Assembly (NCBI GenBank): GCA_965232595.1
Contig: OZ246983.1
Location: 1,550,001-1,614,000 of the forward strand
Length of the DNA stretch: 64,000 nt
Direction: 5' to 3'
Source: SZUA-309 sp965232595
GTDB lineage: Bacteria; Pseudomonadota; Gammaproteobacteria; Pseudomonadales; Azotimanducaceae
Shown here: positions 33,838 through 42,980 of the stretch, in pieces
Position numbering within the stretch: position 1 is the first letter of the stretch
How the letters are laid out: each line of letters opens with the position of its first letter
The notes under the pieces: generated by a model
What the model was told of the DNA's origin: nothing
Database searches by the model: none
The model's input: the letters and a program-made list of their open reading frames with translations, nothing else
Made by a program: the position numbers and the translations under genes

Positions 33838-34980
33838 TCAGCGGCGGTAGCTGAAGACGTCCGACTCATCCTCTTCGAGGCTGAGCTTGTCGCTGGCGCT
33901 CATCGGATCCTCCGCCGCATCCGCACCCAGCTTGATCATCAGGCGCAGGTCGTTCGGGGAGTCCGCGTGGGCGAGGGCGGTGTCGTAAGTGATCTCGTGC
34001 TCGCTGTAGAGCTTGTAGAGCGCCTGGTCGAAGGTCTGCATGCCGTGCTCGGTGGACTTGCTCATCAGCTCCTTCAGCAGGTGCACCTCACCCTTGCGAA
34101 TGTGATCGCTCATCAGCGGGGTGTTGATCATCACCTCGATGGCAGCGCGGCGGCCCTGGCCGTCGACGGTCTGCACCAGCTGCTGCGCCACCATGGCCCG
34201 CAGGTTCAGCGACAGATCCATCCAGACCTGCTGGTGCCGGTCGCTCGGGAAGAAGTGAATGATCCGGTCGAGCGCCTGGTTGGCGTTGTTCGCGTGCAGC
34301 GTGCACAGGCACAGGTGGCCGGTTTCGGCGAAGGCGATGGCGTGCTCCATGGTCTCGCGGGTTCGCACCTCGCCGATCATGATCACGTCCGGCGCCTGCC
34401 GCAGGGTGTTCTTCAGGGCAACCTCGAAGGAATCCGTATCAACGCCCACCTCACGCTGCGTGATGATGCAGCCCTTGTGCTGGTGGATGAATTCGATCGG
34501 GTCTTCGATGGAGATGATGTGCCCGGAGGAGTTCTCGTTTCTGTGCCCGATCATGGCCGCCAGCGAGGTGGACTTACCGGTACCGGTGGCGCCGACGAAG
34601 ATGATCAGACCGCGCTTGGTCATGGCCAGATCTTCGATGATCGGCGGCAGGCCCAGATCGGAGACCAGCGGGATGTTTACCTCGATCCGCCGCAGCACCA
34701 TGCCGACCAGGTTCCGTTGCTGGAAGGCGCTGACCCGGAAGCGGCCGAGGCCACGGGTGTTGATGGCGAAGTTGCACTCGTGCTCTTTGATGAACTGTTC
34801 CTGCTGGTCCTTGTTCATGACGCCGAGCACGGTGTCTTTGGATTGCTCCGGCGACAGGCTGGACTTGCCCGCGGCGAACAGCTTGCCGTTGATCTTCAGC
34901 ATCGGCGGCTTGCCGGCAGTGATGAAGAGGTCAGATGCGCCCTTCTCAACCACGAGTCTCAGCAGCTTGTCGAATTCCAT
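33838..34980 (-). CDS. pilU: Type IV pilus twitching ATPase PilU
   Basis: PilT-dependent accessory retraction ATPase at the pilus base. The 380-residue length is that of PilU, longer than PilT by an acidic C-terminal tail ending LEEDESDVFSYRR. Walker A is GATGTGKST near residue 130; the Asp box, Walker B (APDVIMIGEVRTRETM) and His box (GHLCLCTLHANNANQALDR) are seen. It lies 23 bases after pilT on the same strand. Confidence 0.95.
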   Translation of the reverse strand: MEFDKLLRLVVEKGASDLFITAGKPPMLKINGKLFAAGKSSLSPEQSKDTVLGVMNKDQQEQFIKEHECNFAINTRGLGRFRVSAFQQRNLVGMVLRRIEVNIPLVSDLGLPPIIEDLAMTKRGLIIFVGATGTGKSTSLAAMIGHRNENSSGHIISIEDPIEFIHQHKGCIITQREVGVDTDSFEVALKNTLRQAPDVIMIGEVRTRETMEHAIAFAETGHLCLCTLHANNANQALDRIIHFFPSDRHQQVWMDLSLNLRAMVAQQLVQTVDGQGRRAAIEVMINTPLMSDHIRKGEVHLLKELMSKSTEHGMQTFDQALYKLYSEHEITYDTALAHADSPNDLRLMIKLGADAAEDPMSASDKLSLEEDESDVFSYRR

Positions 34981-35003
34981 CAGGGTGTCCTCTTAGTCGC
35001 CGA

Positions 35004-36038
35004 TCAGAAGTTGTCCGGGATCTTGGCTTTCTCGCGCGCAACGTCGCGGGTGATGACCCGCTTCGCCACCAGATCTTCGAGACACTGGTCCAGCGTCATC
35101 ATGCCGTGCGCGGAACCGGTCTGAATGGCCGAGTACATCTGCGCCACCTTGTCCTCGCGGATCAGGTTCCGGATGGCGGGGATGCCGATCATGATCTCGT
35201 GAGCAGCCACCCGGCCGCCATTGGCTCGCTTCAGCAGCGTCTGTGAGACAACTGCCTGCAGCGACTCGGAGAGCATGGAGCGAACCATGTCTTTCTCTTC
35301 CGCCGGGAACACGTCGATCACCCGGTCGATGGTCTTGGCCGCCGAGGTGGTGTGCAGCGTGCCGAACACCAGGTGGCCGGTCTCTGCGGCGGTCAGCGCC
35401 AGGCGGATGGTTTCCAGGTCGCGAAGCTCACCGACCAGAATGATGTCGGGGTCTTCCCGGAGCGCCGAGCGCAGCGCCTCGTTGAAGCCGTGGGTGTCGC
35501 GATGGACTTCGCGCTGGTTCACCAGGCACTTTTTGGATTCGTGAACGAACTCGATCGGATCCTCGATGGTGAGGATATGGTCGTACCGATTGTCGTTGAT
35601 GAAGTCGATCATGGCGGCAAGCGTGGTCGACTTGCCCGAGCCGGTCGGCCCGGTCACCAGCACCAGGCCACGCGGCACCATGGACACGTCCTTGAACACC
35701 TGGCCCATGTCCAGATCTTCCATGGTCAGCACTTTCGATGGGATGGTTCGAAAGACCGCGCCGGCACCTCGGTTCTGGTTGAACGCGTTGACCCGGAACC
35801 GGGCAACGCCAGGCACCTCGAACGAGAAGTCGGCTTCCAGAAACTCCTCAAAGTCCTTCCGCTGCTTGTCGTTCATGATCTCGTAGATCAGCGCGTGCAC
35901 CTCGGAGTGTTCGAGGGGGGGCAGGTTGATGCGCCGCACGTCGCCGTCCACCCGGATCATCGGCGGCAGACCTGCAGACAGATGCAGGTCAGAAGCGCCC
36001 TGCTTGGCGCTGAACGCGAGGAGTTCGGTTATGTCCAT
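35004..36038 (-). CDS. pilT: Type IV pilus retraction ATPase PilT
   Basis: Hexameric ATPase that depolymerises the pilus. The ATG at 36038 gives 344 residues, the P. aeruginosa PilT length. Visible are MDITELLAFSAKQGASDLHL, Walker A GPTGSGKSTTLAAMI near residue 134, Walker B DPDIILVGELRDLETI, the His box GHLVFGTLHTTSAAKTIDR and the C-terminal AIRNLIRE motif needed for retraction. Ribosome binding site AAGGACAGAG. Its upstream region contains a sigma-54-like sequence. Confidence 0.97.
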   Translation of the reverse strand: MDITELLAFSAKQGASDLHLSAGLPPMIRVDGDVRRINLPPLEHSEVHALIYEIMNDKQRKDFEEFLEADFSFEVPGVARFRVNAFNQNRGAGAVFRTIPSKVLTMEDLDMGQVFKDVSMVPRGLVLVTGPTGSGKSTTLAAMIDFINDNRYDHILTIEDPIEFVHESKKCLVNQREVHRDTHGFNEALRSALREDPDIILVGELRDLETIRLALTAAETGHLVFGTLHTTSAAKTIDRVIDVFPAEEKDMVRSMLSESLQAVVSQTLLKRANGGRVAAHEIMIGIPAIRNLIREDKVAQMYSAIQTGSAHGMMTLDQCLEDLVAKRVITRDVAREKAKIPDNF

Positions 36039-36123
36039 TTTCTGTCTCTGTCCTTGTAGAGTAGGCTCTGTCCTTTGGCTCTCCACGCGCTGTTTTCACG
36101 TGGATCTGCACAGGCTGCAGCCA

Positions 36124-36140
36124 GGCTAACCTGGTGCCAA
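36124..36140 (-). promoter_or_regulatory. Candidate sigma-54 promoter for pilT-pilU
   Basis: On the minus strand TTGGCACC-AGGT-TAGCC keeps the invariant GG and GC pairs exactly 12 bases apart and matches most of TGGCACG-N4-TTGC. Transcription would begin about 75 bases before the pilT ATG. The same site overlaps the inverted repeat CCAGG/CCTGG (36121-36134). In the same gap TATACT (36149-36154) on the plus strand is a plausible -10 box for yggS. Confidence 0.4.
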
Positions 36141-36261
36141 GCTCCGGTTATACTAGACCCCAAGTATCTGATTAACCACGCTCTTTGCCGGTGACTGCCG
36201 AAACTGAGACCCGGTTCGCAAAGCACCTTTGCACTCTGTTCAACTGCCTGGTCGAGTCACC

Positions 36262-36948
36262 TTGCCTACCATCGCCGAAAACCTGACAAGCGTCCGTACC
36301 GACATCACAGATGCAGCGGCCGCCTGCCATCGGGATCCGACGGAGATCACGCTGATCGCCGTCTCCAAGACCAAACCGGCGGCGGACGTGCAGGCAGCTC
36401 TGGCCGCCGGCCAGCAGCACTTCGGCGAGAACTACGTCCAGGAGGCGCTGGCCAAGATCGCCGAGGTGGGCGCCGACCCCGACGGCAGCCAGCCGATCTG
36501 GCACTACATCGGCGCCATTCAGAGCAACAAGACCAGAGACATCGCCCGGGCGTTCGATTGGGTGCACACGGTCAGCCGCGAGAAGATCGCGCGCCGATTG
36601 AACGATCAGCGCGACCAGGAGACCAACCTTTCAGTCTGCCTGCAGGTGAACGTGGATGCGGACCCGAACAAAGCCGGCGTGACCCCGGAACAAGCCCCGG
36701 CACTGCTCGAGGCCTGCCTCGGCTTCGAACGACTGGACCTGCGTGGCCTCATGACCATACTGGATCCGGAGACGATTCCCGCTGACGGCTACAATCGGCT
36801 GCGCGAGCTGTTCGAGGCGCTGAAGCCGCAGGCGCCCGACTGCTGGGATACCCTGTCCATGGGTATGAGCGGCGACTACCCGGCGGCCATTGCCGCCGGC
36901 GCTACTCAGGTGCGGGTGGGTACCGCCATTTTCGGAGCGCGCGCCTGA
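36262..36948 (+). CDS. yggS: YggS family PLP homeostasis protein
   Basis: PLP-binding protein that buffers intracellular pyridoxal phosphate. A TTG start at 36262 gives 228 residues beginning MPTIAENLTSVR, as in relatives. The PLP lysine lies in LIAVSKTKP near residue 37; HFGENYVQEA, HYIGAIQSNKTRDIAR and TLSMGMSGDYPAAIAAGATQVRVG follow. A longer in-frame TTG at 36229 is less likely. It lies upstream of proC, the standard pairing. Confidence 0.94.
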   Translation: MPTIAENLTSVRTDITDAAAACHRDPTEITLIAVSKTKPAADVQAALAAGQQHFGENYVQEALAKIAEVGADPDGSQPIWHYIGAIQSNKTRDIARAFDWVHTVSREKIARRLNDQRDQETNLSVCLQVNVDADPNKAGVTPEQAPALLEACLGFERLDLRGLMTILDPETIPADGYNRLRELFEALKPQAPDCWDTLSMGMSGDYPAAIAAGATQVRVGTAIFGARA

Positions 36949-36976
36949 GCGCACGGCAAAGCAACTAAGGAGACTC

Positions 36977-37792
36977 ATGAGCGACGACACCATCGCCTTC
37001 ATCGGCGGCGGCAACATGGCCCGCAGCCTGATCAGCGGCCTGCTGAGCAGCGGCACCGCCGCCGAGAACATTGCCGTCAGCGATCCGCTGGCCGAGCAGC
37101 GCGAGCTGCTGGCCGAGCTCGGCGTCAAGGTGAGCGCCGATAACGACGCAACCATCGCCGGTGCCGCCGTGGTGGTGCTGGCAGTGAAGCCCCAGGTGCT
37201 GGGCGACGTGCTCAAGGCGCTGCCACTGGAGCCGTCCCAGCTCCTGGTGTCGATCGCTGCCGGCGTGCCCATCGCCGCCATGCGCGACTGGAGCAGCGCG
37301 GCGCAGCCGATCGTGCGCTGCATGCCGAACACACCCGCCCTGTTGGGCGCCGGCATCACCGCGCTCTTTGCCAGCGAGGCGGTCGACGAGGCGGGTCGGG
37401 ACAAAGCAGAGGCCATCCTCTCCACCGCCGGCCACACCCTCTGGGTAGAAGAGGAAGAGAAGCTCGACGCGGTGACGGCGGTGTCCGGCAGCGGCCCCGC
37501 CTACTTCTTCTACCTGATGGAGGCGATGGTCGAAGCGGGCATCGAGCAGGGTCTGGACGCGGAAACGGCAACGGAGCTCACCCTGGAAACCGCTTACGGC
37601 GCCGCCCTGATGGCACGCGAGCGGACCAACACGCCGACCGAGCTGCGGGCCAACGTCACCTCGCCGGGAGGCACCACCGCAGCAGCCATCGACGCGCTGG
37701 ACGCCGCCGGCGCAGGCGCTACCATTCGTGACGCGCTGGCAGCCGCCGGCGCCCGATCGAAAACCCTGGCGGAGGAGTTCGGCAAGTCATGA
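36977..37792 (+). CDS. proC: Pyrroline-5-carboxylate reductase
   Basis: Last step of proline synthesis. The ATG at 36977 with AAGGAG 6 bases upstream gives 271 residues. The NAD(P) motif FIGGGNMARSLISGLL is at residue 8; RCMPNTPALLGAG, AVSGSGPAYFFYLMEAM and VTSPGGTTAAAI are the family's catalytic-domain signatures. The stop overlaps yggT by 4 bases (ATGA). Confidence 0.97.
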   Translation: MSDDTIAFIGGGNMARSLISGLLSSGTAAENIAVSDPLAEQRELLAELGVKVSADNDATIAGAAVVVLAVKPQVLGDVLKALPLEPSQLLVSIAAGVPIAAMRDWSSAAQPIVRCMPNTPALLGAGITALFASEAVDEAGRDKAEAILSTAGHTLWVEEEEKLDAVTAVSGSGPAYFFYLMEAMVEAGIEQGLDAETATELTLETAYGAALMARERTNTPTELRANVTSPGGTTAAAIDALDAAGAGATIRDALAAAGARSKTLAEEFGKS

Positions 37793-38331
37793 CCGACGTG
37801 CTTTTCTACATCACCACCTTCCTGTTGCAGACGGTAACGGTGCTGTTCATCGCCCGGTTCCTGCTGCAGCTGTGTCGCGTCGACTTCTACAACCCGATCT
37901 CTCAGGGCATCGTCAAGATCACCGACCCGGTGCTCAAGCCCATGCGCATGGCGGTGCCCGCCTACCGTAACCTCGACTTCGCTTCGTTCCTGGCAGCGGT
38001 GCTGGCCCAGATCATCTTTTTCTATGCGATCGCCGCGATCCTCGGCCAATTCCCGGGCACCGCGGTGCAGGTGATCGTCAACAGCGGCATTCGGGTGCTG
38101 TCTTTCATCGTCACCGGCTTCTGGTGGGCCATCCTGATCATGATCATCGCCAGCTTCCTGGCGCCCGGCAGCTACCACCCGGCCCTGGCGCTGCTGCAGC
38201 AGCTGACAGAACCTCTGCTCGCGCCGGCCCGGAAGCTGATCCCGCCCATGGGCGGGCTCGACTTCTCGCCCATCCTGGTGTTTCTGCTGATCGGCGTCGT
38301 CGAGCGGATCCTGCCGCAGCTGTACATCTGA
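37789..38331 (+). CDS. yggT: YggT family membrane protein
   Basis: A 180-residue inner-membrane protein made of two YGGT repeats, each with membrane helices followed by an ITDPVLKPMRMAVP or LTEPLLAPARKLIPP signature. About four to five membrane segments are predicted (near 5-27, 60-85, 95-130, 160-175). The family is linked to osmotic tolerance and sits after proC in many gammaproteobacteria. Precise function unknown. Confidence 0.93.
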   Translation: MTDVLFYITTFLLQTVTVLFIARFLLQLCRVDFYNPISQGIVKITDPVLKPMRMAVPAYRNLDFASFLAAVLAQIIFFYAIAAILGQFPGTAVQVIVNSGIRVLSFIVTGFWWAILIMIIASFLAPGSYHPALALLQQLTEPLLAPARKLIPPMGGLDFSPILVFLLIGVVERILPQLYI

Positions 38332-38341
38332 AAGAGCCAGC

Positions 38342-39499
38342 ATGTCCCAGGCAACTGCCCAATCCGGTTCGGTCGGCATCGTCGAGCCCCGGACGTTTCA
38401 GCATCCCGCAGATTTTCTTCTGAAGTGCGGCACCACCCTGCCTGGCTTCGAGCTGGTTTATGAGACCTACGGCGAGCTGAACGAAGCGGCCTCTAACGCG
38501 GTGCTGATCTGCCATGCCCTGTCCGGCAATCATCACGCCGCCGGCGTGCACAGCGCCGACGATGCCAAGCCGGGCTGGTGGGATGCCTGCATCGGGCCAG
38601 GCAAACCCATCGACACGTCCAGGTTCTTCGTGGTCAGCCTGAACAACCTCGGTGGTTGCCACGGCTCCACCGGACCGCTGACCATCAACCCGGCAACGGG
38701 TGCGCCCTGGGGGCCGGACTTCCCGACGGTCACCGTCAGCGACTGGGTTCGCTCGCAGCTGCTGCTGGCCGACCACCTCGGGATCGAACGTTTCGCCGCC
38801 GTGGTGGGCGGCAGCCTCGGCGGCATGCAGGCGATGCAGTGGGCCATCGACGCGCCTGAGCGATTGGGAGCGGCCGTGCTGATCGCATCGGCCGCCCGGC
38901 TGTCGGCCCAGAACATCGCCTTCAACGAGATCGCCCGCCAGGCCATCCTCTCCGACCCGGAGTTTCACGACGGCCACTACCGGAGCCGCGGCGCGAATCC
39001 GGACCTCGGGCTGATGCTGGCCCGCATGGTCGGCCACGTCACCTACCTTTCCGACGACGGCATGGGCCGGAAATTCGGCCGGGAGATCAAGTCCGGCGAC
39101 ATCGCCCAGGGCCGGAACGTGGAGTTCCAGGTGGAGAGCTACCTGCATTACCAGGGCCGCTCTTTTTCCGGCCGCTTCGATGCCAACACCTACCTGCTCA
39201 TGACCTATGCCCTGGACTACTTCGACCCGGCCAGCGACTACGGCAACGACCTGGTTGCCGCTCTCAGCGGCACGACCTGCGACTTCTGCGTGATCTCGTT
39301 CTCCACGGACTGGCGCTTCTCGCCGGCCCGCTCGAAAGAGATCACCGATGCGCTGATGACAGCACGGAAGAACGTGGTCAGCTGCGAGATCGAGTCAGAG
39401 CACGGGCACGATTCGTTCCTGCTGCCCATCGACCGCTACTTCGACGTGCTCGGCGGCTACTTTCAGCGGTTGGCTGAGGAGAGCAACCATGCGCGCTGA
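38342..39499 (+). CDS. metX: Homoserine O-acyltransferase MetX (probably O-succinyl)
   Basis: Activates homoserine for methionine synthesis. 385 residues with an alpha/beta-hydrolase fold: LICHALSGNHHAAG, NNLGGCHGSTGP, the nucleophile Ser in VVGGSLGGMQAMQWA near residue 157, Asp in STDWRFSP near 323 and His in HGHDSFLL near 356. In gammaproteobacteria with linked metW, MetX usually uses succinyl-CoA; I infer that here, but acetyl-CoA cannot be excluded by reading. It overlaps metW by 11 bases. Confidence 0.94.
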   Translation: MSQATAQSGSVGIVEPRTFQHPADFLLKCGTTLPGFELVYETYGELNEAASNAVLICHALSGNHHAAGVHSADDAKPGWWDACIGPGKPIDTSRFFVVSLNNLGGCHGSTGPLTINPATGAPWGPDFPTVTVSDWVRSQLLLADHLGIERFAAVVGGSLGGMQAMQWAIDAPERLGAAVLIASAARLSAQNIAFNEIARQAILSDPEFHDGHYRSRGANPDLGLMLARMVGHVTYLSDDGMGRKFGREIKSGDIAQGRNVEFQVESYLHYQGRSFSGRFDANTYLLMTYALDYFDPASDYGNDLVAALSGTTCDFCVISFSTDWRFSPARSKEITDALMTARKNVVSCEIESEHGHDSFLLPIDRYFDVLGGYFQRLAEESNHAR

Positions 39500-40088
39500 C
39501 CTCGCCATCATCGCCGACTTGGTCAACCCGGGCGCCCGGGTGCTCGATCTCGGCTGCGGCGAAGGCGAGCTGTTGGCCAGGCTCAGGTCTGACAAGTCAG
39601 TCAACGGCTACGGGCTGGAGATCGATCCGGACAACATAACCACCTGCATCAGAAAGGGGGTGAACGTCATCGAGCAGGATCTGGATGCCGGTCTGGACAA
39701 CTTCGCGGACGACAGCTTCGACATGGTGGTGATGACCGAGACGCTGCAGTCGGTGAAAGATCCGGTGCAGATGCTCAACGACATGCTGCGCATCGGCCAG
39801 GAGTGCATCGTCACCTTTCCGAACTTTGGCCACTGGCGCTGCCGGACCTATCTGGCCACCCGGGGCAGAATGCCGGTCTCCGAGCACCTGCCGCACAGCT
39901 GGTTCGACACGCCGAACATCCACCTGTGCACCTTCCTCGACTTCGAACGGCTCTGCCAGAGCGAAGGCTTCAAGGTGATCGAGCGTTTCGTCGTGGATGC
40001 AGAGCACGCCAACCGGCCGCTGATCAACCGCTTTCCGAACTTCTTCGGCACCTTTGCCTTCTACCGCCTCGGGAGACCTGGATCATGA
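39489..40088 (+). CDS. metW: Methionine biosynthesis protein MetW
   Basis: SAM-dependent methyltransferase-fold partner of MetX. 199 residues with the SAM site VLDLGCGEGELLARL near residue 18 and the family stretches LEIDPDNITTCIRKG, TETLQSVKDPVQMLNDM and FPNFGHWRCRTYLATRGRMP. It starts inside the metX end and its stop overlaps the next gene by ATGA, showing a coupled unit. It probably supports MetX activity. Confidence 0.95.
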   Translation: MRADLAIIADLVNPGARVLDLGCGEGELLARLRSDKSVNGYGLEIDPDNITTCIRKGVNVIEQDLDAGLDNFADDSFDMVVMTETLQSVKDPVQMLNDMLRIGQECIVTFPNFGHWRCRTYLATRGRMPVSEHLPHSWFDTPNIHLCTFLDFERLCQSEGFKVIERFVVDAEHANRPLINRFPNFFGTFAFYRLGRPGS

Positions 40089-40549
40089 CTCGCACACCTG
40101 CCGGCCGGCGCCGCGCCGAACACCTGGCGCTGCTTGCGCTCGCCTTCGTCCTCTCAGGCATCGCAGCGCCCCTGCAGGCCGAGCAGAAGCAGATGCTCGG
40201 CCCGTACGAAGCGCACTACGTGGTGGTGCAGTCGACCTTCTTCAGCGAGGAGATCGCCGGCAAGTACGGCATCGTCCGCGGTCGCGATCGGGCGCTGATG
40301 AACCTCTCGTTCCTGGATGAGTCGCTGAACCCGGTTGCGGTCAGCCTGAGCGGCGTCTCGAAGAACCTGCTCAGCCAGGAGGAGGCGCTGGAGTTTCGCG
40401 AGGTGCGCGAGGGACCGGCCATCTACTACCTGGCGGAATTCCGGCACACCGACCGGGAAACGCTGCGTTTCCGCATCCAGGTCACGACGCCGGACGGCGA
40501 GACCCGCGAGCTCGCCTTTCAGCAGCAGATGTTCTGGGACGGCCGATGA
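40085..40549 (+). CDS. DUF4426 exported protein
   Basis: A 154-residue protein with a twin-Arg-free signal peptide (basic start, hydrophobic LALLALAFVLSGIAAPLQA, then cleavage) and a short beta-rich mature domain typical of DUF4426. It is commonly found between metW and rdgB in pseudomonads, as here. Overlaps both neighbours by four bases. Function unknown; likely periplasmic. Confidence 0.85.
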   Translation: MTRTPAGRRRAEHLALLALAFVLSGIAAPLQAEQKQMLGPYEAHYVVVQSTFFSEEIAGKYGIVRGRDRALMNLSFLDESLNPVAVSLSGVSKNLLSQEEALEFREVREGPAIYYLAEFRHTDRETLRFRIQVTTPDGETRELAFQQQMFWDGR

Positions 40550-41166
40550 AAGTTGTGCTCGCCAGCGGTAACGCCGGCAAGCTCCGCGAGCTGAACGCCC
40601 TGCTCGCGCCCTTCGACATGACCCTGATCGCGCAGGCGGAGCTCGGCATCGAGCCCGGCCCCGAGACCGGCTGCACCTTCGTCGAGAACGCCCTGGAGAA
40701 AGCCCGGCACGCCAGCCGGGCCAGCGGGCTGCCGGTGATCGCCGATGACTCGGGCATCTCCGTCGATGCGCTGGATGGCGCGCCAGGCGTCTATTCCGCT
40801 CGATACGCCGGCGAGCCGGGTGACGATGCCGCCAACAACGCCAAGCTGATCACCGCGCTCACCGAGCTCGGCGCGCTCGGCGCCGACGGCGAGCCTTCGG
40901 CGCGAACGGCTGCCCATTTCTACTCGGTGGTGGTGCTGCTGCGGCACGCGGAAGATCCGACCCCGTTGATAGCGGCCGGTCGCTGGCACGGCCAGATCAC
41001 CGGTCAGCCACGCGGCAGCAACGGCTTCGGCTACGACCCGCACTTCTGGTTGCCGGAGCGGCAGCTGACCTCGGCGCAGCTGCCCACGGAAGAGAAGAAC
41101 CGGATCAGCCACCGGGCCCTGGCCGTCGCCGCCCTGACCCCGCAGCTCGACGACGTGCGCTCATGA
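40546..41166 (+). CDS. rdgB: dITP/XTP pyrophosphatase
   Basis: House-cleaning nucleotide pyrophosphatase that hydrolyses dITP, ITP and XTP. 206 residues with LASGNAGKLRELNALL near the start, TFVENALEKARHAS, the metal/base site ADDSGISVDALDGAPGVYSARYAG, GFGYDPHFWLP and the C-terminal KNRISHRALA. It overlaps the DUF4426 gene by ATGA. Confidence 0.97.
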   Translation: MKVVLASGNAGKLRELNALLAPFDMTLIAQAELGIEPGPETGCTFVENALEKARHASRASGLPVIADDSGISVDALDGAPGVYSARYAGEPGDDAANNAKLITALTELGALGADGEPSARTAAHFYSVVVLLRHAEDPTPLIAAGRWHGQITGQPRGSNGFGYDPHFWLPERQLTSAQLPTEEKNRISHRALAVAALTPQLDDVRS

Positions 41167-41179
41167 GCGGTCGGCAGCG

Positions 41180-42295
41180 ATGGCCGGGCTGACCGCCTCG
41201 GTCTACGTGCACCTGCCCTGGTGCGTGAAGAAGTGCCCTTACTGCGACTTCAACTCCCACCCGCTCAAGGCTGAGCTGCCGGCAGCGGAATACGTGCAGG
41301 CGCTTGTTGCGGACCTGCAGCTGCAGCTGCAGGAAGCGAACGTCAGCAGCGTGCCCAGCGTGTTTTTTGGTGGCGGCACGCCGAGCCTGTTTCCGCCCGA
41401 GGCGTTCGCCAGCGTGCTCGACGTTCTCGAGGACCTGCTCGCAGACGGCGCCGAGGTCACCATGGAAGCCAACCCCGGCACCACCGAACATGGCGATCTC
41501 GGTGGCTACCGGGAGGCAGGCATCAACCGCATCTCCTTCGGCGCTCAATCCTTCGACGATGCCCGTCTGGTAGAGCTGGGACGGATCCACGACAGCAGCG
41601 CGATCCGCAGCAGCTTCGAGCTGGCCCGGAAGGCAGGGTTCGACAACCTGAACCTGGATCTGATGTACGGCCTGCCGAACCAGTCCCGTGACGGTGCTCT
41701 TGCCGATCTCCGGGCTGCCATCGCGTTGGGGCCTGAGCACATCTCCTGGTACCAGCTGACCCTGGAACCGAAGACGGAGTTCGCCCAGCGGCCACCACCG
41801 CTGCCTGGCGATATCGTGCTGGAAAGCATGGAGCAGGCCGGCTACCGGCTGCTGGACGAGGCCGGGTACCGGCGCTATGAGGTGTCCGCGTTCGCCCGGG
41901 CGGGCCGGGAGTGTCGGCACAACCGCCAGTACTGGACGTTTGCCGATTACCTCGGCGTTGGTGCCGGTGCGCACGGTAAGTATCGGCTTGCCGATGGCAC
42001 CAGCCTGCGGACCCGCAAGGCGCACCAGCCCCGCCTGTACCTGGCGGACCCCGAAGCCACCGTGGTCGAGCCGATTCCTGAGGAGGCATTACCCGGCGAG
42101 TTCATGCTGAACGCCCTCAGGCTGACCCGGGGCGTACCGAACGAGCAGTTTGCCGCATCCACCGGGCTCGGCCTCGACGCGCTGGACGTGGCGCGGCGGG
42201 AACAGATCGAAGCCGGGTTGCTCAGAGGCGACCGCCTGGCGGCTACCGAGCGGGGTTACCCGCTGCTGGACAGCCTCATCCAGGCGTATCTGTAG
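41180..42295 (+). CDS. hemW: Radical SAM heme chaperone HemW
   Basis: Radical SAM protein of the HemN-like group that inserts heme. 371 residues. The cluster motif is CVKKCPYCDF near residue 15, with the extra Cys before Tyr-Cys typical of HemW rather than the oxygen-independent coproporphyrinogen oxidase HemN. FFGGGTPSLF, RISFGAQSFDD and the C-terminal HemN_C region (EFMLNALRLTRG) are visible. Its 3' end overlaps the convergent trmB by 20 bases. Confidence 0.95.
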   Translation: MAGLTASVYVHLPWCVKKCPYCDFNSHPLKAELPAAEYVQALVADLQLQLQEANVSSVPSVFFGGGTPSLFPPEAFASVLDVLEDLLADGAEVTMEANPGTTEHGDLGGYREAGINRISFGAQSFDDARLVELGRIHDSSAIRSSFELARKAGFDNLNLDLMYGLPNQSRDGALADLRAAIALGPEHISWYQLTLEPKTEFAQRPPPLPGDIVLESMEQAGYRLLDEAGYRRYEVSAFARAGRECRHNRQYWTFADYLGVGAGAHGKYRLADGTSLRTRKAHQPRLYLADPEATVVEPIPEEALPGEFMLNALRLTRGVPNEQFAASTGLGLDALDVARREQIEAGLLRGDRLAATERGYPLLDSLIQAYL

Positions 42296-42980
42296 ACCCT
42301 GTGCCGACGCTGCCGCTGGCCTCATCCCGGCGGCGGTAGCAGAGATCCCAGACGGCATGGCCGAGACGCTGGCCGCGGGCTTCGAATCGGGTCACGTTGC
42401 GCCCCTCGAAGCGCGGGGCGAAGCCATCGTCGGCCTCATTGGCCAGCCGCTGCTCCGCGTTCAGCACCTCGAGCATCTGCTCGGCGTAATGCTGCCAGTC
42501 GGTAGCCAGGCGGAGGCGGCCGCCGGGCTGCAGCCGCCCGGCCAGGGTCGCTGCAAAGGCCGGGTTGATCAGTCGGCGCTTGTGGTGCCGCTTCTTCGGC
42601 CAGGGATCCGGAAAGAAGATCCGCACCTCGGCCAGGCTGTCGGGCGCAATGGCGGTCTCGAGGATTTGTGCCGCATCGTCGCTGAGCACGCGGATGTTCT
42701 CGAGGCTTCGTTCTGCCATGCCTTTGAGCAGGCTGCCGATGCCCGGCTCGTAGACTTCTATGCCAAGCAGGTTCCAGTCCGGTGCGCTCTCAGCCCAGTC
42801 CAGCAGCGCCTGGCCGCTGCCGAAGCCTATCTCCAGGCCCGTCGGGCCTGCCCGTCCGAAGGTCGCCGCCAGATCCAGCTCGGACTCTCCGGGCTCCAGC
42901 AGCATTGCCGGCCCGTACTCAGCCAGCGCTTTCGCCTGGCCGCGAGTCAGACGACCGCGCTTGCGCAGATAGGCGCTCAC
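42276..42980 (-). CDS. trmB: tRNA (guanine-N7)-methyltransferase
   Basis: Methylates G46 of tRNA with SAM. The GTG start at 42980 gives 234 residues beginning MSAYLRKRGRLTRGQAKAL, like E. coli TrmB. The SAM site LEIGFGSGQALLDWA near residue 50, the signature IFFPDPWPKKRHHKRRLI near 118 and TDWQHYAEQML are seen. GTGA overlap with the upstream DUF423 gene; converges with hemW, sharing 20 bases at the 3' ends. Confidence 0.95.
   Translation of the reverse strand: MSAYLRKRGRLTRGQAKALAEYGPAMLLEPGESELDLAATFGRAGPTGLEIGFGSGQALLDWAESAPDWNLLGIEVYEPGIGSLLKGMAERSLENIRVLSDDAAQILETAIAPDSLAEVRIFFPDPWPKKRHHKRRLINPAFAATLAGRLQPGGRLRLATDWQHYAEQMLEVLNAEQRLANEADDGFAPRFEGRNVTRFEARGQRLGHAVWDLCYRRRDEASGSVGTGSTDTPG

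Noticed and set aside
42276..42295. The 20-base overlap of the convergent hemW and trmB ends as a regulatory antisense region.
   Set aside because: Short 3' overlaps are common in compact genomes and nothing further in the sequence supports a role.
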